Position numbers and translations under genes: made by a program. From CAZMXS01 sp964570325 (GTDB lineage Bacteria > Verrucomicrobiota > Kiritimatiellia > CAIQIC01 > CAZMXS01), in assembly GCA_964570325.1 (NCBI GenBank), contig CAZMXS010000004.1, forward strand, positions 62,001 to 126,000: DNA of 64,000 nt. Direction: 5' to 3'. Positions 18,124 to 26,564 of this stretch are shown one piece after another. Under the pieces are notes generated by a model. The model saw only the letters and a list, made by a program, of their open reading frames with translations, was not told the origin of the DNA and did not search any database. Position 1 is the stretch's first letter. Each line of letters opens with the position of its first letter.

Positions 18124-18999
18124 ATGGCCAACTTCATGTTGACGAATATACAGTATTCTAAAACGGAAAGTTCATCCCCGGCCACGACAACGGACGATCC
18201 AAGGCTCGGCGTGCTGATCATCAACTGGAACACGCGCGAGTGGCTCCGCAAGGCGCTGCTGGCCCTGCGATCTTCAACCATGGCCGCGCAGACCGCTGTC
18301 CTGGTGGTGGACAATGCCTCGACGGACGGCAGCGTCGCCATGGTGCATGCCGAGTTTCCCGAGATCAAGACGCATACCAACATCGCCAACCTCGGCTATG
18401 CCGGGGCGGTCAACATGGGCCTGCGCAAAATCAATACGCCATACATCCTGATCATGAACACTGACGTCCTGATTCCCACCGATGCCCTGTCGGCATTGCT
18501 GGACTTCATGGACCAGCATCCGCGCGCCGGCGCCTGCTCGCCCAAGTTGCAAGGAGTGGACGGCACGGCGCAGCCTTACGCTTTCGGCGGAGACCCGTCG
18601 CCGCTTTACATGCTGCGGCGCGGCTTGAAGCGCTGCCTGCTCAACCGGGCGCTGCACGACTGGGACTTGCGGGCGGTCCAGTCCGTGGACTGGGTTTCCG
18701 GCGCTTGTCTGCTGGTCCGACGCGCGGCGATCGCGCAGGCCGGCCCAATGGACGAGTCCTTCTTCATGTATTTCGAAGATTGCGATTGGTGCCGGCGCAT
18801 CCGGTCCTGTGGCTGGCAGGTTTATTACGTGCCCACGGTCGCGGTCACCCACGCCGTGGGCCAAAGCCTGGCCGGCAACCCGGCGGCCCGGGATGCCTAC
18901 CGGCAGAGCCTGCGACATTACTACGACAAGCATTACGGCGCGCTCGGGCGCGCCTGGCTGCGGATCGCGCGCCCCATTTACGAACGGCTGCAACAGTAA
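18124..18999 (+). CDS. GT2 glycosyltransferase, WbbL/rhamnosyltransferase-like
   Basis: 291 residues. The GT2 core shows LGVLIINWNTREWLRKAL, VLVVDNASTDGS, NLGYAGAVNMGL and the donor-metal motif ILIMNTDVLIP. Further on are VDWVSGACLLVRRAAI and FMYFEDCDWCRR, the ED-x-D-W signature of rhamnosyltransferase-like enzymes such as WbbL. The stop and the next ATG overlap (TAATG at 18997-19001). An alternative start is ATG 18136. Transfer of rhamnose is likely but not proven. Confidence 0.87.
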   Translation: MANFMLTNIQYSKTESSSPATTTDDPRLGVLIINWNTREWLRKALLALRSSTMAAQTAVLVVDNASTDGSVAMVHAEFPEIKTHTNIANLGYAGAVNMGLRKINTPYILIMNTDVLIPTDALSALLDFMDQHPRAGACSPKLQGVDGTAQPYAFGGDPSPLYMLRRGLKRCLLNRALHDWDLRAVQSVDWVSGACLLVRRAAIAQAGPMDESFFMYFEDCDWCRRIRSCGWQVYYVPTVAVTHAVGQSLAGNPAARDAYRQSLRHYYDKHYGALGRAWLRIARPIYERLQQ

Positions 19000-20087
19000 T
19001 GCCGGAACGCCTCATGCGCCTGGCCATTGACATCCGCACCTTGAATCCGCACTTCCCCGGCATCGGCCGGTACATCGGCAGCTTGACCCGCGCCCTGCTG
19101 GATACGCGCGCGGACGACGAACAAATCATCTTGCTGGCCGGCCCCCACCCGTCGGCCGATCCGTTCGCCGCCACCACCCGCCGGGTGGCCGGTTCGCCTT
19201 TTTCGCTGCGCCAGCAATGGAGCATTCCCCATGCGCTGCGCGTGGAGCGCGCGGAACTTTATCACAGCCCCTATTATCTCATGCCTTATCGGCCCGGCGT
19301 CCGCACTGTGCTGACGGTGTACGATCTGATTCCCCTGCAGCATCCCGGCGAGTGCACGCCGGCCGCCCGGCTCTTCTTCCGCTGGGCCACCACCCTGGCC
19401 CTGCGCGCGGCCAGCCGGGTCATCGCCATTTCAGACGCCACGCGCCGCGAGTTGCTGGCCCGCTTTCCCATCGCGCCCAGCCGGGTCAGTGTGATTCCGC
19501 TGGCCGCGGGCGAAGAATTCCGGCGCGCCGCGGACGCCGACACGGCCGCCGCGCGGCGGCGCTGGGATCTGCCCGATGATTTTCTGCTGTACCTGGGCAG
19601 CGACAAGCCGCACAAGAACCTGGCGCGCCTGCAGGCCGCCTGGGCCGAATTGCCCGAGCCGCGCCCGCCGCTGGTCTGGGCCGGGCCGCAAACCTCCAAT
19701 GTATCCTGCTCTAGCGGCCTGCGTCGGCTCGGACACATTCCGGACCCCGAATTGCCCGCGCTCTACTCGGCGGCCACCGCTTTCGTCTTCCCCAGCCTCG
19801 CCGAAGGCTTTGGCCTGCCGGCGCTGGAGGCCATGGCCTGCGGCGTTCCCTGCGTCTGCGCCGACATCCCGGCCCTGCGCGAATGGGCGGCGGATGCGGC
19901 GCTCTATTTCAAACCACTGGACGAACGGGATATGCGCGCCAAGCTGCGGCTGATCTGCCGTTCCGCCGAATTGCGCGCGCAACTGGCGGCGGCCGGGCTG
20001 CGGCGCGCCGCTCTTTTTTCTTGGCGACGCACGGCGGAATTGACGCGGCAAATATACCAGGAGACACTGACGGCGAACGGCGGGTAG
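18999..20087 (+). CDS. GT4 glycosyltransferase (mannosyltransferase-like)
   Basis: 362 residues starting MPERLMRLAIDIRTLNPHF. GT-B fold marks are GIGRYIGSLTRALL, HSPYYLMPYRPGVRTVLTVYDLIPLQ, LGSDKPHKNLARLQAAW and the E-x7-E element FPSLAEGFGLPALEAMACG. The family uses GDP-mannose or related donors and retains the anomeric configuration. It is coupled to the GT2 gene before it by TAATG. ATG 19014 (MRLAIDIRT) is an equally possible start. Confidence 0.88.
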   Translation: MPERLMRLAIDIRTLNPHFPGIGRYIGSLTRALLDTRADDEQIILLAGPHPSADPFAATTRRVAGSPFSLRQQWSIPHALRVERAELYHSPYYLMPYRPGVRTVLTVYDLIPLQHPGECTPAARLFFRWATTLALRAASRVIAISDATRRELLARFPIAPSRVSVIPLAAGEEFRRAADADTAAARRRWDLPDDFLLYLGSDKPHKNLARLQAAWAELPEPRPPLVWAGPQTSNVSCSSGLRRLGHIPDPELPALYSAATAFVFPSLAEGFGLPALEAMACGVPCVCADIPALREWAADAALYFKPLDERDMRAKLRLICRSAELRAQLAAAGLRRAALFSWRRTAELTRQIYQETLTANGG

Positions 20088-20092
20088 CGACC

Positions 20093-21196
20093 ATGCGCGT
20101 CATTCATGTTTACAAAGATTACGCACCCGTCATCGGCGGCATCGAGAACCACATCCGCCGCCTGGTAGAAGGCCTGCGCGCGCGCGGTGTGGACGCGCGG
20201 GTGCTGGTGACCAATACGGAGGCCCGCACGGTATCGGATATGGTCCGCGGCGTGCCGGTGACCCGCTGCGCGCGGATCGGGCGGCTGTCCACGGCGCCGC
20301 TGAGCATCGCAATGGTCAGTGAACTCGCGCGCGCATCCGCGCAGGCCGACCTGGTTCATCTGCACCTGCCCTACCCGCCCGGCGAACTGGCCCAGTGGCT
20401 CTTCGGCCGGTGCCCCTATGTCGTGACGTATCACAGCGACATCGTCCGCCAGCGCTGGCTGGGCCGGCTCTACCGTCCGTTCGCGCGGCGCGTGCTGGCA
20501 CAAGCGCGGCGCATCACCGTTTCAAATCCGAACTACATCCGATCCTCGCCGCTGCTGGCCCCGCTGGCCGGCAAATGCGTGTTGATCCACCACGGACTTG
20601 ACCTGGAGCAATATGAAGCCACGCCCGCTATTCGCGAGCGCGCCGCGCAATTGCGCACAGCGCACGGCCCGTTCGTCCTCGCGGTCGGCCGGCACCGGCA
20701 TTACAAGGGCTTCGACGTGCTTGTGCGCGCACTGGCCGGGATCCCGACCGCGCGCGCCGTGATTGTCGGCGACGGCCCGCTGCGGGAGCCTTGGGAGCGG
20801 CTGGCGGGCGATCTCGGGCTGGGCGGCCGGATATATTTCTCGGGCGAACTGGACCAGGCCGATCTGCTGGCGCACTACTTCGCCGCGGACTTATTTGTCC
20901 TGCCGTCCACCAACCGCGCCGAAAGCTGGGGCAGCGTGCTGATAGAAGCCATGGCCTGCGGCCGGCCGCTGATCAGCACGGAACTGGGCACGGGCACGTC
21001 GTACGTAAATGTGCATGGAGTAACCGGGCTGGTCATACCGCCGGGCGATCCGGCGGCGCTGGCGCGGGCCATCGGCGAGTTGCTGGCGGCCCCTGAACGG
21101 CGCGAAGCCATGGGCGCCGCGGGGAAAAAGCGCGCCCAGGAGGAGTTTTCCGCCGAACGCATGGTCCGGGACATGCTGGAGTTTTATGGGCTCTAA
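20093..21196 (+). CDS. GT4 glycosyltransferase
   Basis: 367 residues from ATG 20093, five bases after the previous stop; a longer frame upstream is overlap with that gene. The N-terminus MRVIHVYKDYAPVIGGIENH and the loop VHLHLPYPPGELAQWL are typical of WbaZ/PimB-like enzymes. Donor-site motifs are LAVGRHRHYKGFDVLV and FVLPSTNRAESWGSVLIEAM (E-x7-E type). It is the last gene of the glycosyltransferase run. No clear terminator follows, only 91 bases to the remnant on the other strand. Confidence 0.88.
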   Translation: MRVIHVYKDYAPVIGGIENHIRRLVEGLRARGVDARVLVTNTEARTVSDMVRGVPVTRCARIGRLSTAPLSIAMVSELARASAQADLVHLHLPYPPGELAQWLFGRCPYVVTYHSDIVRQRWLGRLYRPFARRVLAQARRITVSNPNYIRSSPLLAPLAGKCVLIHHGLDLEQYEATPAIRERAAQLRTAHGPFVLAVGRHRHYKGFDVLVRALAGIPTARAVIVGDGPLREPWERLAGDLGLGGRIYFSGELDQADLLAHYFAADLFVLPSTNRAESWGSVLIEAMACGRPLISTELGTGTSYVNVHGVTGLVIPPGDPAALARAIGELLAAPERREAMGAAGKKRAQEEFSAERMVRDMLEFYGL

Positions 21197-21287
21197 CTGA
21201 CGGTCGTCTTTCAATCCTCATAGGCGTCATACTTGTTCGACCCCTACAGGCCATCGGTCCTCATGATAACGTCTTCCAACGTGCCCC

Positions 21288-21596
21288 TCACTTCCCGTCG
21301 CGGACGGGCCAGACAAAAAGCAGGCGCGTCTGATTGCCGTGGCGGATACCGCCATCCTTCAGGTTCACGCCCCACGCCAGGAGCATGCGGCTCGCACACG
21401 TCGTGCGGGACCAGTCAATGCCAGACGACTGAAGGCCTGTAAATGGATCGTTTTCCGCCCACGGGCCGGCGCCAGCCGGATTGCAAAGCGCGGGGGTGTC
21501 CCGGCCGTCGTCGCTTATGCTCAGCCGCTCGCGCCGATTCGGCAGCCGCCCGTTATCATCCCCGCCACGATTGCCGGGCACTTGCTGTTCCCGCAC
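21288..21596 (-). pseudogene. C-terminal remnant of a DUF1566 (Lcl-type, C-type-lectin fold) protein
   Basis: This minus-strand frame gives about 103 residues with the end of a DUF1566 domain: GRLPNRRERLSI, DPFTGLQSSG, then an aromatic/serine stretch DWSRTTCASR and the closing FVWPVRDGK before TGA. These align with the family pattern RLPN-RELLSL, PFTGVQSS-YWSSTTYAS and YVWPVRGG. No signal peptide or N-terminal half exists: the argS 3' end lies 14 bases upstream and the frame has no proper start, only a GTG at 21596. The WSS motif has become WSR. I read it as a decayed fragment, perhaps left by recombination. It lies directly after argS on the same strand. Confidence 0.65.
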
Positions 21597-21609
21597 ATCG
21601 GCATCATCT

Positions 21610-23328
21610 TTAAATTCTGGCCGGTGTTTCGATCCCCAGCAGATCCAACCCCAACTTCAGCGTCGCGGCCGTCAGCATGCACAGCCGCACGCGACTTTCC
21701 CGGATGCCCTCGTCGGCTTTCAGAAACGGCACGTTCTGATAGAAGGTGCTGTAGAGCTGCGCGAGCTCAAACAAGTAGTCCGCGAGCAGGTTCGGGCGGT
21801 ATGCCTCGGCCGCGCGCTCGATGACGCCGGGCAACTGCAGCAGCTTGACCGCCAGCGCGCGCTCGGCCGGTTCGGCAATCACGATCGGCGTGGCCAGCGG
21901 ATCGCGCCCGGGAAACCGCTCGGCATACTTATCGCGCACGCTAGCGATCCGGGCGCAGGCGTACTGCAAATACGGCGCGGAATTGCCTTCCAGCGCCAAG
22001 GCCTTCTCCCATGAAAACGTCACCAGGCTCTGCGGGTTCTGGCTCAGGTCCGCATACTTCACGGCGCCGATGCCGACCGCGCGCGCGACCTCTCGCTGCT
22101 GCTCCGACGGCATCTCCGGGCTGGACGCCTGCACGATCGCCAACGCCCGGGACTCCGCCTCGTCGAGCAACTTCTCCAGTTTGATCACGTTGCCCTGCCG
22201 CGTGGAGAACGTGCCTTCCGGCAGGCGCATCAGCCCGAACCAGACATGCACCAGTTGCGCCGGCCAGCCCAGCCGGCGACTGATGGCGAAGAACTGCCGG
22301 AAATGGAGTTGCTGCCGCTCGTCGGTGACGTAGACGATCTTTTCCGGATGAAACTCCGCATTGCGCGACTCGACGGTCGCCAAATCCGTCGTCGCATAAT
22401 TGAACCCGCCGTCGCTCTTGCGGACGATGCACACTGGAAGTTTTTCCTCTTCCAGCGGCACAACCAGCGCGCCCTCGCTCTCGCGGGCCAGCCCGCGCTG
22501 CTGCAACTCGGCCACGATTCCCGGCAGACGGCTGTTGTAGAAACTCTCGCCGCGAACCAGATCGAATTTCACTCCCAGCCGCCGGTAAATCCGCTCGAAT
22601 TCGGCAAGACTCAGTTCCACAAATTGCCTCCACAGAGCCAGGTTATCCGGATCGCCAGCCTGTAATTTGACCAGTTCGCGCCGGGCCTGATCTTTCCACT
22701 CCGGGTCGGACTCGGACCGCTCGTAGCTCTTGACGTAAATTCGCTCCAGTTCTTCGATCGGCGATATGGACATAGCCTGCGGATCGGCAAAGTGCCGATG
22801 CCCCAGGATCAGCAGGCCGAATTGCGTGCCCCAGTCGCCAATATGGTTATCGGCGATCACCCGGTAGCCCAGGAAGCGGTGCAGACGGTCCAAGGCATTC
22901 CCGATGACGGTGGAACGGATGTGCCCGATATGCATGGGTTTGGCCACATTCGGGCTGGAGTAGTCGAGCACAACGGTCCGCCCGGCGCCCGGCGCCGGCG
23001 CGCCCAGGCGCGGATCATTCTGCAATTCGCCCAGGTGGGCGGCCAGCCAGCGATCATCCAGATAAATGTTGATGAACCCCGGACCGGCCACATCAAACCG
23101 AGCGACGCATTCCGGCCGGGGCAATCCGGCCAGCACACTACCGGCAATATCGCGCGGCTTCCGCTTCAACATTTTGGCCAAGCCCATGGCCGCATTGCAT
23201 TGAAAATCACCGAAGGCTGGGTCGGTTGTCGGCACCACCGCCGGCGCACCGCCGAGCGGACCGCCGGGGAACGCCTTTTCAAACGCGGCCGCCATCCATT
23301 GCGAAAGCAGTGTTTCAACGGGTATCAT
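21610..23328 (-). CDS. argS: Arginyl-tRNA synthetase
   Basis: 572 residues, normal for ArgRS, a cytoplasmic class I enzyme charging tRNA-Arg. ATG 23328 has GAGGG 7 bases upstream; the open frame continues to 23853 but the extra part is antisense to another gene. The N-terminal Add-1 domain is followed by VLDYSSPNVAKPMHIGHIRS with the HIGH motif, DNHIGDWGTQFG, and GTFSTRQGNVIKLEKLLDEA, the degenerate KMSKS region typical of ArgRS. The anticodon-binding DALR domain ends the protein. It is divergent from the DUF2934 gene. Confidence 0.97.
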   Translation of the reverse strand: MIPVETLLSQWMAAAFEKAFPGGPLGGAPAVVPTTDPAFGDFQCNAAMGLAKMLKRKPRDIAGSVLAGLPRPECVARFDVAGPGFINIYLDDRWLAAHLGELQNDPRLGAPAPGAGRTVVLDYSSPNVAKPMHIGHIRSTVIGNALDRLHRFLGYRVIADNHIGDWGTQFGLLILGHRHFADPQAMSISPIEELERIYVKSYERSESDPEWKDQARRELVKLQAGDPDNLALWRQFVELSLAEFERIYRRLGVKFDLVRGESFYNSRLPGIVAELQQRGLARESEGALVVPLEEEKLPVCIVRKSDGGFNYATTDLATVESRNAEFHPEKIVYVTDERQQLHFRQFFAISRRLGWPAQLVHVWFGLMRLPEGTFSTRQGNVIKLEKLLDEAESRALAIVQASSPEMPSEQQREVARAVGIGAVKYADLSQNPQSLVTFSWEKALALEGNSAPYLQYACARIASVRDKYAERFPGRDPLATPIVIAEPAERALAVKLLQLPGVIERAAEAYRPNLLADYLFELAQLYSTFYQNVPFLKADEGIRESRVRLCMLTAATLKLGLDLLGIETPARI

Positions 23329-23450
23329 GATGTTTCCCTCAAAAAAATGCGCGCATAAGCTAATCGGGAAGAAATGTTTATGCAAACCCCAAAATAGGGA
23401 TGAAATGTTGCTCTTGCAATCCGGGGCAAGCGTTGTAGAGTGCGCCGGTA

Positions 23451-23490
23451 CGTTTCCCTTGGTGCACGGAAATTGGGTTGCGGGGAAACG
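23451..23490 (+). promoter_or_regulatory. Leader inverted repeat upstream of the DUF2934 gene
   Basis: CGTTTCCC (23451-23458) and GGGAAACG (23483-23490) are perfect complements with a 24-base loop, ending 19 bases before the ATG. TTGCAA and TAGAGT separated by 16 bases just upstream could be a weak promoter. The role is unknown. Confidence 0.35.
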
Positions 23491-23509
23491 GTGAAATGGA
23501 GGTTTAATC

Positions 23510-23779
23510 ATGCCTGCTAAAAAAGAAACGGTTGTTAAAAAAGTCGCGTCAACGGTTGCTAAAACGGTCAAGAAAGCCGTGACGGCAAAGCCTGCGGCTC
23601 CGGCAAGAAAGGCCGCAAAAAAGGCCGCTGTCCCGACGGTCACGCCGGAAGAGCGCCAGAAGCGCATTGAACTGGCCGCATATTTCAAAGCGGAGAAGAA
23701 CGGGTTCCAGGGCGATCCGCAGCAATACTGGCTCGAGGCAATGAAAGAAGTTGACGAGGAGATCGCGGCCGGGAAGTAA
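23510..23779 (+). CDS. Small basic DUF2934-type protein with histone-H1-like N-terminus
   Basis: 89 residues. The first 40 are Lys/Ala/Val-rich with no acidic cluster, like bacterial histone H1-like tails. The rest fits DUF2934: ERQKRIELAAYFKAEKNG, then a QYWLEAMKEVDEEI helix. DUF2934 proteins are small and of unknown function. The basic tail suggests nucleic-acid binding (inference). A clear TGGAGGT at 23497-23503 precedes ATG 23510. A rho-independent terminator follows at 23817, so it is a single-gene unit. Confidence 0.82.
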   Translation: MPAKKETVVKKVASTVAKTVKKAVTAKPAAPARKAAKKAAVPTVTPEERQKRIELAAYFKAEKNGFQGDPQQYWLEAMKEVDEEIAAGK

Positions 23780-23816
23780 CCCTGCTGTCCGCAATTCACA
23801 ACCAAACAACGAAGAG

Positions 23817-23841
23817 GCCGGCGCGCCGCGCCGGCTTTTTT
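23817..23841 (+). terminator. Rho-independent terminator after the DUF2934 gene
   Basis: GCCGGCGCG and CGCGCCGGC form a GC-rich near-palindromic hairpin (23817-23835) followed directly by six T residues. It is 38 bases after the stop of the DUF2934 gene. Confidence 0.88.
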
Positions 23842-23884
23842 GTTGCGCGGCAAGCGCCAGCTCCCGGATACCCAATCCCAGCCG

Positions 23885-24322
23885 CTAAATCCAGTTGGCC
23901 AGTACGACCAAGACCAATAATCCGATCAGCCAGCGGCCGCCGTGGCGCCCCAAGCGCAGCCACGGCCCGCGGATAAGGCGTACGCCAAATACGAGGCCGG
24001 CGGCGTTCCAGGCGAACACCAACAGAGTCGCCAAGAACAACCAGACTCCACCCGGGCAGGTGTGTAATGCGCTCCACCAGCGGCCGGCGGCCATATCCGC
24101 AAACGCGCGGCTGTAGCCGCAAAACGGACAGGAATAGCCGGTCAGGGTCGAAAACCAACAGAACTTAAGCGGCAAGCGATCGAAGGGCGCCAACCATGCC
24201 GCCAGCAAGAACAGACCCGTGATCAGGGCCCCTGGGCCGTGGATTCCAACCACATCCCAATACAAAGCGGGCCGTTCCCAGGAAAGGCAACGGCCCGCGA
24301 TTTTTTTCCATCCGGAATGCAC
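23885..24322 (-). CDS. DUF2752 membrane protein
   Basis: 145 residues if GTG 24322 is the start, two bases after the stop of the upstream membrane protein gene. The open frame extends to 24535, but that part overlaps the upstream gene. Three hydrophobic segments flank the family motif GYSCPFCGYSRAFADMAAG, with its C-x2-C pair, then WWSALHTCPGGVWLF. DUF2752 proteins are small integral membrane proteins of unknown function, common in PVC and Bacteroidota genomes. Co-transcription with the next gene upstream is likely. The start codon is uncertain. Confidence 0.72.
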   Translation of the reverse strand: MHSGWKKIAGRCLSWERPALYWDVVGIHGPGALITGLFLLAAWLAPFDRLPLKFCWFSTLTGYSCPFCGYSRAFADMAAGRWWSALHTCPGGVWLFLATLLVFAWNAAGLVFGVRLIRGPWLRLGRHGGRWLIGLLVLVVLANWI

Positions 24323-24324
24323 GC

Positions 24325-24987
24325 TCAACCGGCCGACGGGGGCGCAGGCGGCGACAGGGGCGGCTGCTCCGGCGCGGGTGCCATCGAGGCGGCTGCCTGC
24401 TCCGGCGCAAAAGCCTCGCGATAAGCGACCGCGATCATGCAATAAGTCATCGGCAGAGTAATGATCATGCCAATTCCACACAGGATCTGGCCCAAACTGC
24501 CGATTACGCTGGCAAGCAGGAAATAGCCGCACCAAGGCCAGAAATTCTCCTTCACCTTGGCGAAACTCGCCTGCGAAGCCGGCCAGAATTCCTGTTTCCG
24601 ATCAGCAATCAGGAACAAGCCGAACATCAGAAAAGTGCCCAGCACAACCGCGAACAGCGGGACGGCAATCATGTTGACACATGGGATGATGGCCAGGATG
24701 AACACTACGACCAGCGCGATCAGACCCCAAACCAGCGTGAAGACGAAGGAGTTCAGAAAATAATCAAAGCCCTTGAACACCTCGCCGATTTCCGGTTTTG
24801 GCACGCGCTTATCTATGAGCGCCAGGGTCACCAGAATCACCCCCACCGTCATCGGGCCGATGAGGATGCCAAGCGTGATCGAACCCAGCAAAGCGGCCAG
24901 CAGGTTGACCACGAGCAGGAGTCCAAAGTTGTCCTTGTATAACGTGAAACTCTTATCCAGCCAGTCGCCAAACTTGACCTCGACCAT
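24325..24987 (-). CDS. Polytopic membrane protein with Pro/Ala-rich cytosolic tail
   Basis: 220 residues with about five hydrophobic segments. It begins MVEVKFGDWLDKSFTLYKDNFG, the start typical of membrane proteins resembling the glycerophosphodiester-phosphodiesterase membrane domain, where a basic-aromatic helix precedes the first span. The C-terminal 30 residues are Pro/Ala/Glu-rich (PEQPPLSPPAPPSAG). A GGAGGG ribosome binding site precedes ATG 24987. No enzymatic motif is visible. It heads a two-gene unit with the DUF2752 protein. Function unknown. Confidence 0.7.
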   Translation of the reverse strand: MVEVKFGDWLDKSFTLYKDNFGLLLVVNLLAALLGSITLGILIGPMTVGVILVTLALIDKRVPKPEIGEVFKGFDYFLNSFVFTLVWGLIALVVVFILAIIPCVNMIAVPLFAVVLGTFLMFGLFLIADRKQEFWPASQASFAKVKENFWPWCGYFLLASVIGSLGQILCGIGMIITLPMTYCMIAVAYREAFAPEQAAASMAPAPEQPPLSPPAPPSAG

Positions 24988-25030
24988 GATTCAGCCCTCC
25001 ACGTTTGCGTATCCGGGAACCGTCACGTTG

Positions 25031-25058
25031 ACTATAAAATGTTGAAAAGGAAAGACAA
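25031..25058 (-). promoter_or_regulatory. Likely sigma-70 promoter for the two-gene membrane unit
   Basis: On the minus strand TTGTCT (25058-25053) and TATAGT (25036-25031) are separated by 16 bases and lie about 45 bases before ATG 24987. The -10 matches consensus in five of six positions and the -35 in four. Confidence 0.5.
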
Positions 25059-25240
25059 CGAAATTTGGCGCGCGGATTGAATGGGAGGTTTGTCCGCTGG
25101 CCGCACAGTCATCTGGCGGGTGTGAAATAATGAATGAGCCAATGGCTGAAGCAAGCCGGTCCGGCAAGTCAAGCGGGGCGCGGCTTTATCTCCTGTTGCA
25201 TCAGATAACGGCCAAGGATAAGATACCGGCACTTCAGCAA

Positions 25241-25257
25241 AGGAGCATATGCGGTAA
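25241..25257 (+). promoter_or_regulatory. ugd ribosome binding site with a two-codon leader frame
   Basis: AGGAG (25241-25245) is 3 bases before ATG CGG TAA (25249-25257), whose stop overlaps the ugd start as TAATG. The ribosome binding site is thus closer to the mini-frame than to the real ATG at 25257. This suggests start-stop coupling, or simply a long spacer. Confidence 0.4.
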
Positions 25258-26564
25258 TGATGAAAATCACCGTGGTCGGCACTGGTTATGTCGGATTGGT
25301 GACGGGCGCCTGTTTTTCGGAGATCGGACACGAGGTCTTGTGCGTGGACAACGACGCGCGCAAGATCGAGATGCTTAAGAAACTGCGCATGCCGATCTAC
25401 GAGCCCGGCCTCGAGGAGATGGTCAAGCGCAACGTCGCCGCGGGCCGCATGAAATTTACCACCTCAATCGCGGAAGGCACCGATTTCGCCGAGGTGATTT
25501 TTATTGCCGTCGGCACGCCGCCCGGCGCGCGCGGCGAAGCGAACCTCTCGTACGTCGAGCAGGTCGGCCGCCAAGTGGCCGAACACATGACCTCCTACCG
25601 CCTGTTGGTCGAGAAAAGCACTGTCCCGGCCAACACCGGCGAGCAGTTGAAACGCACGGTAACCAAGTACCTGCGCGCGGATATTGATTTCGACGTGGCG
25701 TCGAATCCCGAGTTTCTGCGCGAAGGCTGCGCGATTGAAGACGCCCTGAATCCCGACCGGATCGTGGTCGGCGTGGAGAGCGAGCGCGCCGGCAAACTCC
25801 TGCGCGCGATCTACGAGCCGATTATCCAGAAGAGCAAGTGCGAATTTCTGCAGATGAGCGTCGCCAGCGCGGAACTGACCAAGCACGCCTCCAATTCATT
25901 CCTGGCGCTGAAAATATCCTACATCAACGCCGTCAGCCGGGTCTGCGAACTGGCCGGCGCAAACGTGGAGGAGGTCGCGCACGGCATGGGCCTTGACCGC
26001 CGCATCGGACCGCGGTTCCTGAACGCCGGGGTCGGGTACGGCGGCTCATGCTTCCCGAAGGACGTGGACGCTTTCGTCGTGCTCGCCGACCGGCTGGGCT
26101 ATGACTTCGAGCTGTTGAAAGAAGTGCAGCGCATCAACAAATCCCAGCGCGAACATCTGATGCAGAAAATCCAGCACGAATTGTGGGTCGTGCAGGACAA
26201 GATAGTCGCCATCCTCGGGCTGGCCTTCAAGCCCGGCACGGACGACATCCGCGAGGCGCCATCCCTGTATTTCGTCGCGCAGTTGCTGGAAGCCAAGGCC
26301 AAACTGCGCCTGTGGGATCCGATTGGCGAGGAAAAGTTCCGCGAACTTTATCCGCAACTGGCCTATTTCAAAGACCCGCTGGAATGCGCCCGGGGCGCGG
26401 ACCTGCTGCTGCTGCTGACCGAGTGGCCGGAACTGAAGAAGATTGATCTGAAGAAACTCAAAGAGACAATGGCCTGCCCCGTGATCATTGATGGCCGGAA
26501 CTTTTTCAACCCGGCAGAGGTGCGCGCGGCGGGTTTCACCTATCACTCCGTGGGGCGAGCATGA
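25257..26564 (+). CDS. ugd: UDP-glucose 6-dehydrogenase
   Basis: 435 residues, the normal length. The enzyme oxidises UDP-glucose to UDP-glucuronate with 2 NAD+, feeding surface polysaccharides. The N-terminal Rossmann motif is VVGTGYVGLVTG. It is followed by AVGTPPG, STVPANTGEQL, NPEFLREG and the catalytic Cys265 in VGYGGSCFPKD, then the C-terminal domain LGLAFKPGTDDIREAP. ATG 25257 and ATG 25260 are both possible starts. The stop overlaps the next ATG (ATGA), so the secreted LamG-like protein is translated in tandem. UDP-glucuronate could also feed the epimerase-like protein at 57281. Confidence 0.97.
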   Translation: MMKITVVGTGYVGLVTGACFSEIGHEVLCVDNDARKIEMLKKLRMPIYEPGLEEMVKRNVAAGRMKFTTSIAEGTDFAEVIFIAVGTPPGARGEANLSYVEQVGRQVAEHMTSYRLLVEKSTVPANTGEQLKRTVTKYLRADIDFDVASNPEFLREGCAIEDALNPDRIVVGVESERAGKLLRAIYEPIIQKSKCEFLQMSVASAELTKHASNSFLALKISYINAVSRVCELAGANVEEVAHGMGLDRRIGPRFLNAGVGYGGSCFPKDVDAFVVLADRLGYDFELLKEVQRINKSQREHLMQKIQHELWVVQDKIVAILGLAFKPGTDDIREAPSLYFVAQLLEAKAKLRLWDPIGEEKFRELYPQLAYFKDPLECARGADLLLLLTEWPELKKIDLKKLKETMACPVIIDGRNFFNPAEVRAAGFTYHSVGRA

